From Erodium maritimum (taxonomy: Eukaryota > Streptophyta > Magnoliopsida > Geraniales > Geraniaceae): 64,000 bases of DNA. The stretch's first letter is position 1; every line of letters starts with the position of its first letter. Below are positions 23,047 to 36,400 of the stretch, piece by piece. The DNA is taken from positions 14,441,515 to 14,505,514 of the forward strand of contig OY997591.1 of NCBI GenBank assembly GCA_963921825.1, given 5' to 3'. A program made the position numbers and the translations under genes. The notes beneath the pieces were generated by a model. The model had not been told where the DNA came from. It searched no databases and worked only from the letters and a program-made list of their open reading frames with translations.

Positions 23047-24510
23047 AAGGTATTTTTAATATGTAAAATTGTTTTGTTTTTTTTTCGGAAAAAAAATCGT
23101 AGGGTTTCAAAAGGAGTCGCTTGGTTTTATTCATGGTTTGTTTATTCTTTATCCGAAAAATAAAATCAAATCAAACCCGCTTATGCTTCGACTAGGTCCC
23201 GATAACCTTGTCTGACGACTAGAGATCATCATTGTCCGACTAACGCCTAGAGTTTTTTACAACCTTACCCAAGGCTATACTCAAGACCAACACAATCACC
23301 AAACAACAAAGTTTGGTAAAAACAAAAACAAAACCATACGAGACCTAAAAACAAGACAAAAACCAAGAGCTCTAAAAAAATACAACCAAAGTTCAAAACT
23401 ACCAGAGCTACACAGACAAGCTCACAAAACCCTTAAAAGTTCTCAACGAGAAGTAAAACCAACCAAAAACAAAACCATAAAAACAATCATACCACTACTC
23501 AACCTAACCTAAAAACGAACTCTTACACCTCTTCCTTCGAAAGGAGTTCCTCGTTCGTGCCCAACTCGAGACGTTCCAACAGTCGCCTTGACCCCTTCCT
23601 TGTTATCAAAGGACTTCCAAATGCAGCTCGCTTGAATGGGTGAACCATTGGCCTCGTACACGAGTCTCCACACTCTCGACCCTTAACTACATCCTTTGGT
23701 TGCACATGGTAGAAAACAGTCGAGTGAGAAAGCTTCATTTTAAGACCACATTTCTGTGAGGACTCAGAATTGAGCAGATCTGTCCGAAAACTCTGTTTGG
23801 CCTAGACACCTCCCCTCAACTCGGACTGTAACTCTGCAACTTGATCACCCTGGGCTACCAGAGCAGGAAACTCTAAAACCTGAGAAGCAACAACCTGCAT
23901 TTGGTCCTTCAAAACACGTGACTTTGGGACCTCTAAATGCAACCCATCCGCCGACTAAGACTCGTGGTTAGCTCGAGTATCGCATGTCCTATTTAGAACC
24001 AAAGTACCCAAATTCCCAACTACCCTGTAATGATCCAAGAACTGGATACTATAAAAAAAACCGGGAGATCCACAACTGAGAGGGGGAGATCAATTTTTAT
24101 TGACGAGAGCTCTACCTCCGAGCTTGCTGAATTCTGCTCTTTGGGTTCGTCCGCTAGAGATGACAACTTGGGTTCCGAGATTGAACTCATGGAAGAATCA
24201 ACACCAAGTACATGAGAGGGCATTGTCGCATGTACCACAGACCAATCAACTTCCCATACTTGGACAACAAAATCCTTGGACCTTAAAATACAAATCCAAG
24301 TTCGAACTTCTCAAATTAGACCTCTTTATAAAGTAAGATGATAGTCACTACACTTCTTATTATGATCTTGATATTCGAAATACTCCAACCATAAAATGGG
24401 AGATCATCCAAAGAGAACCAATGGAATCGTACCTGGTTGAATGCAAACTGATGTTTTTGTTTGAAACTCAGAGAAAAACCAACCAGCGAAATAGACCTCC
24501 GCCTCAAATT
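23040..24510 (-). pseudogene. Retroelement debris, possibly LINE ORF1
   Basis: Minus-strand frames at 24507-24316, 24238-24020 and 23738-23523 could be parts of one broken ORF. The first contains FHWFSLDDLPFYGWSISNI, which resembles the DUF4283 region of plant LINE ORF1 proteins (pattern W..L.GLP...W). The others are not recognisable. The sequence below 23500 is AT-rich and could be a 3' UTR. The assignment is tentative. Confidence 0.35.
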
Positions 24511-24513
24511 TCC

Positions 24514-24557
24514 ACTCCTCCTCCTCCTCCTCCTCCTCCTCCTCCTCCTCCTCCTCC
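24514..24557 (+). repeat. (CTC)n microsatellite
   Basis: About fourteen perfect CTC repeats. Confidence 0.95.
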
Positions 24558-25225
24558 CTACATATGTTAAATATATGTAATTTTTATTCTTAAAATTAAT
24601 TATAAAAATAATACCTTTTCACTTTTGTACAGACTTTTTCTCTCAACACCTACAAACTCATGCATCTTCAACCCTTCTTTTTATCAGTGTCGGCGTCTAC
24701 AATGATTTCGGTCATGGTTGTCGACGACCTCCTCCTTTCCTTCTACTCTTCCCCTCTCCTCTCTAACTTTTTTTCATTCTGTTGTCAATCTCGCACGGTG
24801 AAGCTCATCTCTCTCTCCTTTTGCCTTCTTCGCACCACCATAATCTTTGGTTGCCAGAGGTTCATGCTTATCGTTTCTCCTTGTGTCCTTGTCGAGACGA
24901 CCGTCTATAGTGGTCCATCGCTCTCCTCTGGCCTGCTCCAGATCCTTACAATCTGAAAGGTTGTGGGGGAGCCCGGTGGCGCCGGTGAGCTGCCTTGTAG
25001 CCCCTAATCTGGCGGGATCCCCACCGCTCTCCGTCATATCTACTTCGACCAACCATCGTTCCCGGTCATATTTTGCTCTGTCCATCGTCACTCCCCTCTT
25101 GCCGTGTCTCCCTTTCTCTTCCCTCATTTCGCCGTCCCCAAGCCTATCCTCCACCTCGTCGGTCAAATCTACCGCCAACACCTTGACATGTCAAATTTGC
25201 TGGCAAATCATGCCCCCACCTTTCT
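24558..25225. other. Unassigned repeat-like DNA
   Basis: Opposite-strand frames (24847-25230 plus and 25181-24774 minus) overlap in C/T-rich sequence and neither has a recognisable domain. I regard both as chance frames, possibly within the upstream part of the repeat that continues at 25226. Confidence 0.3.
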
Positions 25226-25400
25226 TCTAGTCACCATCGATGACGGTTGACTACGAGAACCCCAACGACGAAGAATCGACTACCTCCGACCAAGCCTCTT
25301 CGCCACGCTCCATCTTTGGCTAGACGATGAGATCTGCACCCGACTTTCGACGGAACACCGTAGTCGAAGCCGTCCAACTGTGCTCTTTCGGAAATCGAGC
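25226..25400 (+). repeat. LINE-like repeat family, left half of a split copy
   Basis: This segment aligns by eye with the minus-strand copy at 37505-38126. The shared text includes agatctgcaccc/agatctacaccc and then gaacaccgtagtc/aaacaccgcagtc. The match stops near 25400 and the next part of the family continues at about 27090, so an insertion of about 1.7 kb appears to split this copy. Confidence 0.5.
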
Positions 25401-27089
25401 CCAAGAGAGAAATACGCAAACAAATGCTATTTGAAGCTTGTGCTAAGCTATTTATTTAAAGATGTAATCTTTATGTTTCAAACATAAACTAACAATTCAC
25501 GAAAATCAAATAGAGCACATATCGAAAGAAACTAAGAGTTTTCAAATTCTTAAATCAAATGATGAAAAATCTAGGATATTGGGTTCATAGAATTCATTCC
25601 ATAAAGTTGAATACACTCGATCGTTGTGATGAAGACTTGATTTAGAGGCAACGGGTTACCTCAACTCTAGCCCTAACTTCTTTCGAAAGATTCAGACCCT
25701 AATGGAATCTAACCACCTAGTTCTTTCAAATCTAGATGTAGGAAGACCCAAAGCGGTAAGTTCTATGACAACCTCTAGCTTTCAATAAAATAATTTATAG
25801 CTATAGCAATTGTATTAACCCCGCTAGTTCTAGCTAGGGTTTAAATCCAATTTACGATCGACTTTACACCAATTAGAATTCTCCTTTTTCAAGTGTTAAA
25901 TTCTAATTCAAAGCAATTATCAAGCTTACACGGGAGATAAAGCATTAAGCACAAATTGATCGTTAACACTAAAACAACTCAACAATCACAACAATTTAAA
26001 GCACTCAAAACATGAAAATCCCTACTCTAATCCCCTAAAACCCTAGAAATTGGGGGTTTAGTTGCTCATAGTAATCAATGACATAAAGATGGTCCAACAA
26101 GTAAGTGATTTAGAGAGAAAGTTTAGATACAATCACCACAATGATTTGACAAATGGTTGCTCTTCTCCTTCTTCCAATCCCTAGCCTTGATGCACTTGTA
26201 GGGCCAACAAATCCAAGAGTAGAAGGACAAAGAAGCTCTCCTAAAGATGATTTTCTCCAAGAACAATGAAATCATTGGTTCAAATCCCTCTCCAATCCAA
26301 TACAAATCCACCTTGTGTTTCAAACAAATGGATATCTTCTCCAACAAAATATGAATCTCAAAAACAAATTCAGAAAATAGAATTTTTTTTTGTAAAATCC
26401 GTTGTGAAATTAAATATCAAGACAAGAATGTGTTCTTTGTTTGTGTGTAGAAAAAAATAGAAAGAAAAATAGAAATATTCAAAACTTGTGGCTCCAGCTT
26501 CGCTTCTCTTCGTTGTTTTGTATATTCATCCGTAGGAGCTCTCCCTTTAGAGATATGCGACTGTGAAATTAAATGAGGAGAGGAGCTGGTTGCCCTAACA
26601 CGTGTCAGCAAATGAGAGGGGAGCTGGAAGAAGACATGTGTCGCCAGGCCAGCAAAAGGAGAGGAGTTGCGGCTGGGACATGCGTCGGTGGGAGAAGAAG
26701 TCGGCGACGCCAACTGTCGCGCAGGGAGGAGAGGCGGCTAGGCTGGCGGCGCCACGTGTCTCCCTCTGAATTGCTGTTCCATTTTTGCTCCTATTTTGCT
26801 CGCTCCGACTTCGTTTGGACTCCAATTGATCTCGTTGTTGTGCCAAAAAATTCCTCTTTGCAAGACCTACAAAACAAGATCGGTCATGCATATATTACAG
26901 AGCTAACAATTTTAACCCTCTTGACGATCCACCTGCACGAAACACCCAAAATACGTTGGTTTTCCATCGAAACACCGAACACAAAAAAAAAATTATTCAT
27001 GCTAAACCTATGTATATGATAAGAAAAGGGACTAAAAGTCTACATAACTCGATAAAATATGACCCTTTTATGTGTTAAAATGCATCCGC
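25401..27089. mobile_element. Putative LTR-like insertion splitting a repeat
   Basis: AT-rich left part and a GC-richer right part with no long domain-bearing frame. It resembles LTR or leader sequence of large plant retrotransposons in composition, but I could not find a convincing TG...CA pair with a 5-bp duplication. Its limits are inferred only from the interrupted repeat on either side. Confidence 0.35.
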
Positions 27090-27546
27090 ATCAACCAGCC
27101 CCTAGTGGATCGGATCTGCACCCGTCGACGTCGTCCACCTTGCCCTGATCGCAAGCCCGAACATCAGAGGTCGGTCGCGAGTAGTTCTTGCTCGTTGTTG
27201 TTGTTTATTGTGTTGTTTATTTTGTTTGCTTTTATCTGGTTTTTGTTTTGTCATCCATACCAGAATCTCGGATGTCCGGTAGGTGTAGCTGTTTCCTCTA
27301 GTGGCATGTTTGGTCGGGATTCTTTATATGTAGATCTCTATGGAGAATCGATAATGAAGACCAACATGGTAGTAGCTTTTTTATCTAGCTGTTGCATCAC
27401 CCGTCTCGAGAGCTATTCATCTCCCTGGTCATCCCTCGGGTTTTCGAGAACGACCAATAAATGGAATGCTTATACGATTTGGTTTGTGTTCTGTTTATAA
27501 GGTGTATTAATTAATTAATGAATCTTTCTTTTCAAAAGGAAAAATG
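27090..27546 (+). repeat. LINE-like repeat family, right half of a split copy
   Basis: It matches the minus strand of 37505-37960. Shared blocks include ggatctgcaccc, tctctatggaga/tctctgtagaga, gagagctattcatctc and taatgaatctttct. Both copies end in an A-rich tail after ttcaaaagg or ttcaaagg, which suggests the 3' end of a non-LTR retrotransposon. Confidence 0.55.
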
Positions 27547-27702
27547 ATAATCATAGATAATATGTACTTATTTCTTAAATACTTGGTTGTTAATGTTGTT
27601 TATCTGTATATTGATATTGCTTTTTTTATCTCTTATGTATGAAATCATTTTGATTTTTTATGGTTTATTGCTATATTTTTTTAGGATATTAATGTTTTTT
27701 TT

Positions 27703-28660
27703 TATAATAGAGGTTTTTATTAATAGAGATCAAGAGATACAATTTGTGTTATTACAACAGGACCAAATACTCTCCATATTTCAGAAGTTCTCTCCTCCAC
27801 AAAGTATTTTGCAAGCCCATGAGCAACTTTATTAGTTAATCTTGGGACCCAACTCAAATTTCAAGAGTGAAACCAAGTCATACCCCATAAAATTTCTTCA
27901 ACCACATCTCCGTGCAAACCAGAAAGATCGTGATTCCGACAAGCTCGTACCGAGTGTGATGAGTCCACCTCAATCTCACTAATTTGAAGAGTAGGTTGTC
28001 GACAAAGGTGAACCCCTCTTTTCTGGGCCAATAATTCAGCTATATCTGGTAGAAATGGACCCTCCAAAAAATCCATGCAACCGGCCACCACTTCACCACC
28101 CCAATTTCTGATTACCACATCGATACTCATACCATAGGCTCTAACGCTAGCATCCACATTCATCTTTAGGAGCCCAACTGAAGAAACCACCGGTTTCGAG
28201 GAGGATGAGGGTTCAAATTTGTGATCAAGTTCCGAGATAAACAATTATTGAGTTTATATGAATCAATCCATTCCATACTCTGAATGGATACAGAAGAAGC
28301 AGAACGAACTAGCCCTCCATAGATCACCTTATTTCGTTCCCACCATATGTTATAGCAAACACTCAACCAAACAACAAAATCTAGTTCTGAAAGTATCTCA
28401 GCTACACCTTGAATCATCATCTGGCCATCCATAGGTTTACAGGTCGGGTCCTGAATAGTCAAAGGACTATGATTCCATATTTCTTTCGCAATTCTGCATT
28501 TGAAAAAGACATGGATCAAGGATTCCATTGGAAAATCACATATTATGCAATTCCCTCTCACTTTAAGGCCATGGCTATTTAGGTTCAAAGTCGTGGGGAT
28601 TAAGTCACCCCATAATCTCCAGCCGAACACTTTGAGTTTGGATGGAACAGTCAATTTCCA
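27703..28660 (-). pseudogene. L1-type LINE 3' end (zf-RVT and RNase H)
   Basis: The frame 28654-28166 contains the zinc-binding region that follows plant LINE reverse transcriptases: FGWRLWGDLIPTTLNL, then CIICDFPMESLIHVFFKC, then EIWNH. The overlapping frame 28244-27861 carries an RNase H-like (RVT_3) domain, LLKMNVDASVRAYGM...VVIRNWGGEVVAGC. The order zf-RVT then RNase H is that of LINE ORF2 C termini. A T run on the plus strand (about 27700-27711) marks the poly(A) tail. The copy is 5' truncated, with at least one frame change between the two domains. Confidence 0.85.
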
Positions 28661-29690
28661 ATACCATGTCCACTAGCTACTACAAGATGAGTTTATATGA
28701 AATTTTTGTTATTAAAGAATATGAATGTAAAAATATGTTTTTTGTATTTTTTAAATACTTATTATTATTTTTTTATGACACAATTCATATTATATAATAA
28801 CATATTTGTCAAGAAATTAAAAAATTATAAAAATACAAATCCGATTAATGTTCGATTAGTCACCGATTAATCTTTAAAGATTCTAACCGTCTAATTAGCA
28901 CTTAGCGGTTTTTTAGAACCTTGAAAAGTAGACATTTTTTAAAAATAAAAAAGGAAAAGGATATTTTTCACATTTATGATTTTTTTGAATTAGTGTAAAT
29001 ATGGGTGTGCAAAAAAAACCGAAACCGCTAAAACCAACCACCACCAACCGCAAACCGCACTGGAAAACCCGAAACCAGAAAGTTAACGGTTGGTTGCGGG
29101 TTCTTGACGATCGAACCGAAAAGTTAACGATTGGTTGTCGGTTCTTGAAACGCCAAACCATCGGTTAACCAACCAAACCGGTATTGTTCATCATATACAC
29201 GTGGCTTCATAATAACCATTGATCTGATATAGATGAATGACCCATGAGCACTCTTTTGTGTCGCACGGATTGCTAACATAGAACACGATGACTTATATGT
29301 AATTTTTCTTTTGTTTTGGATAATGTAGTAACATGTTTTGGCTTGAAATAGAAGTATGTGTATGGTTATTGGTATCTAAATTTGTACTTACACGTGATAA
29401 AGTGGTTGGTTGGTTAAAACCACTAACCAACCGGTCATTGAACTGGTTGGTTTTACTGTAAAAAAAATTGGTTTTTTGGTTGGGACTGATTCCAAGATAT
29501 GTCAAACCGATAATATCGGATTGAGTTCGTAAAGGGTTCCAACCAAATAAAAGGTGCGGGTTAAAATATATAGATAACTTTCTTAAAAAACATTTATATA
29601 GATAATTTTAAATATTTTTAGCAAAAAAGAAAAAGAAAAACAACAACGATACAATCGTTGTGTTGTGATGCAACGTATGATTCAGCATCT
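28661..29690. other. Intergenic upstream of the kinase gene
   Basis: AT-rich. The part 28990-29560 is rich in aaccg/ggttggtt words in both orientations and starts gggtgtgcaa like a hAT element, but no matching right end was found. The kinase promoter should lie in the last few hundred bases. Confidence 0.4.
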
Positions 29691-30405
29691 CCATTTTCCG
29701 ACGCGATTCAAGCTGCAGCCACCGTGACCCTCTCCGTGTCTTCTCCGATCTGTAAGTACTTCCCTCAATCTGCTGATATCATGTGAACCGTCGATTTTAT
29801 TTATCTAGGGTTTTGCTGGGCCTCGTCGATCTTCGCGTCTTTCTGTCATGTTCCATTGGGATTTCCCGTTTGTAGCTCGGGAAATGGTGTTCCAGGAAAT
29901 GGGATTGAGTGTACAATTTTTGGAATATGGGTTTCGGCTCCTTGTGTTGTTTTGTGTGGTCGTTGCAGCTACACAACATAGTTCGGGTGAAAAATCTGAT
30001 ATTCGATTGTTTTTTTGAGCATTTTGAAGTTAGGGTTTGGATCTAACGGAGAGGTTTATGTTTTTTGCTTCGTTTATTAGATGCAGTTTTGAGCTTTGGG
30101 CTTGCTCTTTGCTTGCTTGTAAAATGTGGGTTTATGCAAAAAAAAAAAAAAAACTAGAATGATTGAGCTGAATAGGACCATTGAGTTAGCAAGTTAGAGT
30201 AAGCTTTCCATTTTTGTATGTGCCATATTGTTTACATTTAGCTGAATGCATCATTAAATACTACTCAATAGGGTCTTGATTATTCCCATGGCTCCATTGA
30301 GGCAGATAACTCACTTAGAGATGATACGATAAGCATTTTTTGCATTTTCAGGTTCACGACACCTTCATGGTTATGGTGCCTGCTTGAGATTTAAAGCTAT
30401 TGACA
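29690..30405 (+). other. 5' UTR of the kinase gene with leader intron
   Basis: A good donor (gtaagtact at 29752) and an acceptor (ttgcattttcag ending 30351) suggest a 600-bp intron in the 5' untranslated region. The coding start lies 54 bp after it. The transcription start is not identifiable by eye. Confidence 0.55.
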
Positions 30406-33400
30406 ATGGGGGATCCAAGCTCAGTTGATGTGATTCTGGACTTTCTGCGGAGAAACCAATTTACACGAGCAGAGGCAGCTTTGCGCAGTGAAATTGGTGG
30501 CCGCCCTGACTTAATTGGCACCCTTCAGAAACTTACTCTTGAAGAAAAAGAATCTGGTAATGTTTTAGAAGGTGAGAGTGGGAATAAAGTATTGAGAGGA
30601 AATCGAGTGTTTGAGTCACGAGGTTCTGGTGATGTCTCCAAGGAACTAATTGTGAAAGAAATAGAATGTAAGTCTGGTAGAAATGGGTCTGAAAGAAACT
30701 GGAAAAACACGGCTCTAGTAGGGGAACGAAACAAACCTAGTGATACAAATGGAACAAGTGAAAAGAAGTGCTTCACTTTTTCTAAAGGGTCAGAGGCCTC
30801 CGTGCTCGATTTACAAACCAAGAAGTTTAATCCCAGCAATGGTACACCCGGCTTTTGTCAGAATGATGGTGATATTAGTACCAGCAACTTGTCGGGACTT
30901 CATATGTCTGAAAGTCCATGTGATGCTCCTAATCTTGGTAAAGCAAATGTGACATCTGGAGAAGAGACAACTTACCCTGGGGAAAGGGAAACTTCATGGA
31001 TTGTAAGTACTAGTAAAATCAACAAAGAATCAAAATATGCTCAGACTCAAACAAGTCAAGGTGAGGAGCTTTTGTACTCCCAGAACAACATCACAGATAA
31101 TCCGTGGTCAAAGAGGGAGGAGCTAGTTGACTCATCTTCACAACACTGGAAAGATTGTTCTATTAAGACTCTTTTTCCAAATTCTAGGGGTGATGTCTCC
31201 ACTAGTTATGATAGTAATATTAGTTCTGACAAAATAGAAGGAAAGAAGAATATGGGAGTGATTGATGCTAGGATGGCAGTTAAAGAACAAGTTGATGAAG
31301 TTGGGAGAGCTTTATACTTTAGGAAGCTTCAAGGGAGCTCTGCTCTAAAGACTTTTACCAGTCTAGGTTTCCCTCTTTCATCGGAGTACCAGACAGAGGA
31401 GCTACCCAGGTTACCACCGGTTAGACTCAAGTCAGAAGACAAGTCCTTTAATGTTAATTGGGAAGAAAAGTTTGAGCGTGATGGACCAGGCACAAACTTC
31501 ACCAATCTTGATAATACCTTCCATATAGGATCATATCTTGATGTTCCGGTTGGACAAGAAATTGGCTATTCAGGTTAGCTCATATGGTGACATGCAATCA
31601 TATATGCCAAATTAATTGTGTTAATTATTGTTAGAGTCCCACATCAAAAGTATGTGGATCTAATATCCACTTAATATGCATCTTGTGGTGGCACCCATCA
31701 ACTGAAGCTTTTGGGTTGGATCATATATTAATATGATATCAAATCAAGACTACTTGAATAGCAAGTTTACGTGGGAAATAAATGCCCTTGTACACCATGG
31801 ATTTCTACTTTGTCCTTTCTGTGCCACTTCATAAAGTCTGTTTCTGTTCAAATGGTTCAGATGTTAATATTGGAATTAGATTAGGCGGACACATTGTTTT
31901 TCTCCCATTGGTACTTGTGATGTCTGTTTTCATCTAAGTAGTGTCTCTGGATGAGTAGTTCATGTAAAACTATGCTTGCTCTCCTTTTCAGTGTGTAATA
32001 CTCATCCAAAACTTTTGCATTTTGTGACTATTCGTTATACATATAATTCATAATGGTTGCTTTATGTAATTTTGCAAAATAAGTTTTAATTCTTTTATTG
32101 TTGATGCAGGTGGAAAAAGGACTGCAGGAAACAGTTGGCTATCCGTGAGTCAAGGGATTTCAGAGGATACATCTGATCTTGTTTCTGGTTTTGCTACAGT
32201 AGGTGATGGATTAAATGAAACCATTGAATATACCAATGAATATTGGGACTCTGATGAGTATGATGACGATGATGATGTTGGATACATGAGACAACCAATC
32301 GAGGATGAAACATGGTTTCTGGCTCATGAAATTGATTATCCAAGTGACAATGAAAAGGGAACAGGGCATAGCAGTACTCCAGACCCACGGGAAAGGGTAC
32401 CAACCAAAGATGATGATGAGGATGACCAATCTTTTGCTGAAGAAGATTCGTACTTCTCTGGTGAGCAATACTTTCCAGCAAAAACTGTGAAACCAGTTAT
32501 TTCAGATGATCCTATCGGGTTGTCAGTTACTGAAATCTATGGGAGGACTGATGAGAATGATTTAATAGCTCACTATGATGGGCAGTTGATGGATGAAGAG
32601 GAACTGAGTCTGATGCGAGCAGAACCTGTATGGCAGGGCTTTGTCACACAAACAAATGAGCTCATCATGTTAGGGGATGGGAAAGTTCTGAGTGATTGTG
32701 GGAGGTCGCAGCTGGATGACATATGTATTGATGATGATCAGCATGGTTCTGTTAGATCTATTGGTGTAGGGATCAACAGTGATGCGGCTGATATTGGCAG
32801 TGAAGTACGGGAAAGTTTGGTCGGAGGCAGCAGTGAAGGGGATCTAGAGTATTTATGTGATCATAATGCGGGCATTCCTGCTTCCAGATCTTGCCATCGT
32901 GAGACAGACAAATATGTGGAAAAATCAGTCAGGGATACAAAAAAAGCTAGTAAACAAGAATCCAATGACTATGTAGTTGGCATTAATAAGGGTATTCATA
33001 CACAGGTAAAAAATCACGCAGATGGAGGATTTGCATTTCCCCCATCACATGGGCAACAGCAGATGGTCCAGGCTAGCTCTAGCAAATCCTTGTGGTCAAA
33101 TAACTCCAAACTTGTTACTGGTGATGAAACTGATGACTGTGCGATTGCTTTAATTGAGAATGATGATACCCTTGCCACATGGAGGCAGAAAAGCAGTGAT
33201 TCTTCACCCATCAAAAGTTCTAGGGAGGAAAATAATGCTGCTGCTGTAAGATCAGACAATTCCTCTCCCGCTTCTCTTTCAAGTTATGGTTACATTGAAA
33301 GAGAGCATACCACGAAAGAAGCGGAGGAAATGGCAGCTGCCTCTCCAGAACAAGATCCAGGGGCATCACTTGAAGATGAAGAAGCAGCTGCTGTACAAGA

Positions 33401-36400
33401 GCAAGTAAGGCAAATTAAAGCACAGGAGGAGGAATTTGAGACTTTCAACCTTAAAATCGTGCATCGGAAAAACAGGCATGTTTTCAGCCTACAAATTTTG
33501 CTAGTAATTCTAATTTGCGTCCACTGTCATTAATATTATATGCTTACTAGTAAGTACATCAATGACAATAACTATTGTGCTAAGTTTATCTGCAACTTAC
33601 TTTAATTTAAAAGAAAATTTGTGAAGATCTGTATCTGGAATTCGAACATAATTTCAGTTTACTCGGACTGGTAAGTGGCAATAACTTGTGAAAATTGTGG
33701 CATGCTTCGTGCGTTCTTGGAAATCTTATTCTCTAAGTATATTGTTTTGCTCATAAGAACACGTACTCCAGTCATTAATTGAAATATGTTGATTTATAAT
33801 TTCTTGGGGGATTTTTTTGCATTTGCACATTTGTGTGTCCTAATGATATGCAATATGGTTGGTTGGTTTTCACTTTTCAGCACCTTATGCATTAAGAACA
33901 CTTATCTTTTGTTTCAAACTTTCATATTTAACAGAAATAAATAATCACTTTTGAACAAATATCAACATGCCACCAAAAGCTACCGTCTTCCCTAAGAGGT
34001 CTTCTTCCACTAGCAGCTTTTTCTTTTTGGAAAACTCCATTTATTCTGGTGTGGATGGTAGGCAGGCCTATCTTTCTTGGTTTCAGTAGGACTCCCTTTG
34101 ATTGAGCAAATAAAGTATCAGTCATAGGTTGATACTGTAGCTATGGTGTGTGCATAAGGTACCTCCATGGTAACCGAATGGAGTTGGCAAATGATATTTA
34201 ATTTCTTTGATCAGTAACAGAAACCCTTGCTAGACATTGTTTAAATAGAAAGTCCAGTTGGTAAATGGGAGGTAGGATCACTACTGTTAACAGAGGTCAG
34301 AGACGTACTAAGTTCAGCCTGTGCTATAGTATTCATTTCATTACATTCTTTATTTTCTTTTCATGCTGGCTGAGCCAGCAGGCTATAGAGTTACCACATT
34401 TTCCTTTTTGATCAAGTTCTCTACAATTTATTTGGCTAACATATCATTTTACTTGAACTGTTTTTTTGCTCAGAACTGGGTTTGAGGAGGACAAGAATTT
34501 TCATGTTGTTCTAAATTCAGTAATAGCTGGCCGCTACCATGTTACTGAATATCTGGGTTCGGCTGCATTTAGCAAAGCCATACAGGCACATGACCTGCAT
34601 ACTGGCATGGACGTCTGTGTCAAAATTATAAAGAACAACAAGGATTTCTTTGACCAGAGTTTGGATGAAATTAAGCTTCTGAAGTATGTCAACAAGCATG
34701 ATCCTGGTGACAAATACCACATTCTTCGGCTGTATGATTACTTTTATTACCGAGTAAGTAGTTTCATACATGGAATTGCTACTATATGTTCTTCTTGCTT
34801 AATTTTATTATTTTTATTTCCAGTAGACAGTTGCTCTGCGTGTCCGTTTGCTAAGTCCATTCTGTGTGATAATTTGTCCTTTATGCCACATATTACTCAA
34901 AATATAGACTAAGAGCTTTGTTATAGCTCTTGTTGCGATTTGATGCCTTCACCTCTTTCTCTTTTCTTTTATGAAAGCTTTCCCGAACCCAAAATGTGAC
35001 TAAATGTTACTCCTGTTCATTTGTGCAAATGTTGATTTGTGCCCAGTATCTTAGACTCATACCCTGTTTGCTTTCCCCAACTTGACAATCTTTGGTGCAT
35101 TTATTAGTTTTTTATTTTATTTTTGATCTTGTAGGAACATTTGTTAATAGTATGTGAACTTCTCAAGGCAAACTTATACGAGTTCCATAAATTCAATAGA
35201 GAATCGGGAGGAGAAGTTTACTTCACAATGCCTAGGTTACAGGTTTGTGGAATGGGGTTTCTCTCAGATATCTTCCTTTTGATTGCCATATCATGTGTGG
35301 TGTCTAACCCTTTTGCTTTTGAGTTATTTGCAGTCAATTACTATTCAATGTCTGGAGGCTCTTAAGTTCTTGCATGGCCTTGGTCTCATACATTGTGATT
35401 TGAAGCCTGAAAATATATTGGTGAAAAGCTACAGTAGATGTGAAATTAAGGTCATTGATCTTGGAAGTAGTTGTTTTGAGACGGATCATCTGTGCTCATA
35501 TGTCCAATCAAGGTCGTATCGTGCTCCAGAGGTTATATTGGGACTTCCATATGATAAGAAGATAGATATTTGGTCACTTGGCTGCATCTTGGCAGAACTT
35601 TGTACTGGCAATGTAAGATTTTTAATTTTTATCTCTTAATATGCATTATTTATTACTAGTTATTTTGGTGCTAAATGCAGTATGGATTGTAAGATCTGCC
35701 GCTTTATTGTGCATCCTCAGAGTTGTCATAGAACATGCATAAGTAAATATACCTGAGCCTAAGTTGTGAGCATAATTTGTATGATTTATGCAATAAGTTT
35801 GAGGGAAGCTTTCTCTGATGCAGGTTCTTTTCCAAAATGATTCACCTTCAACATTACTTGCACGGGTGATTGGAATTATAGGGGCTATTGATCAAGGCAT
35901 GCTTGCTAAAGGGCGGGATTCATATAAATATTTCTCGAAAAATCACATGCTTTATGAGCGGAATCAGGTAACATTTTATCATGCCGAAGACATTTGATTT
36001 CATTAAATGGTAAAAGGGACTATTTGTTTTCTGTACTGTAATTGTCTCTTACCATCTCTGATCTCCTATTGTATTGGTGTATGGTGAAGGGAAATGATGA
36101 CAAAACAATGCACCACAACCACATGAGATCTGGGTTGTTGAATTGTTTAATGTACGCAAACTCAAAAGAGTCTCTAATTTAAACACGTCTATATGGAAAG
36201 AGCAACTTCAAAAAATCTCTAGTCATGGGATAAAGGCAGAAAGATATTTGTACATGGGTTAATTTGTTACTTTATATGCAAATTAATTATTTGTTTTCAC
36301 GATAATCATACAAGTTGCAGTTATGAAATGATTAAATACTCTCCACACTCAAGTATTTGACACACGTGTGAATATGTTTCAGAAACCAAAATGGTGGTCT

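Noticed and set aside
24774-25230. Paired opposite-strand frames of 135 and 127 aa
   Set aside because: They overlap almost completely, and neither has a motif or splice context. Treated as chance.
28990-29560. hAT element starting gggtgtgcaa
   Set aside because: No matching right terminus or 8-bp duplication could be found.
32194-32481. Minus-strand frames opposite kinase exon 2
   Set aside because: Shadow frames of the acidic Asp/Glu-rich linker, with no independent support.
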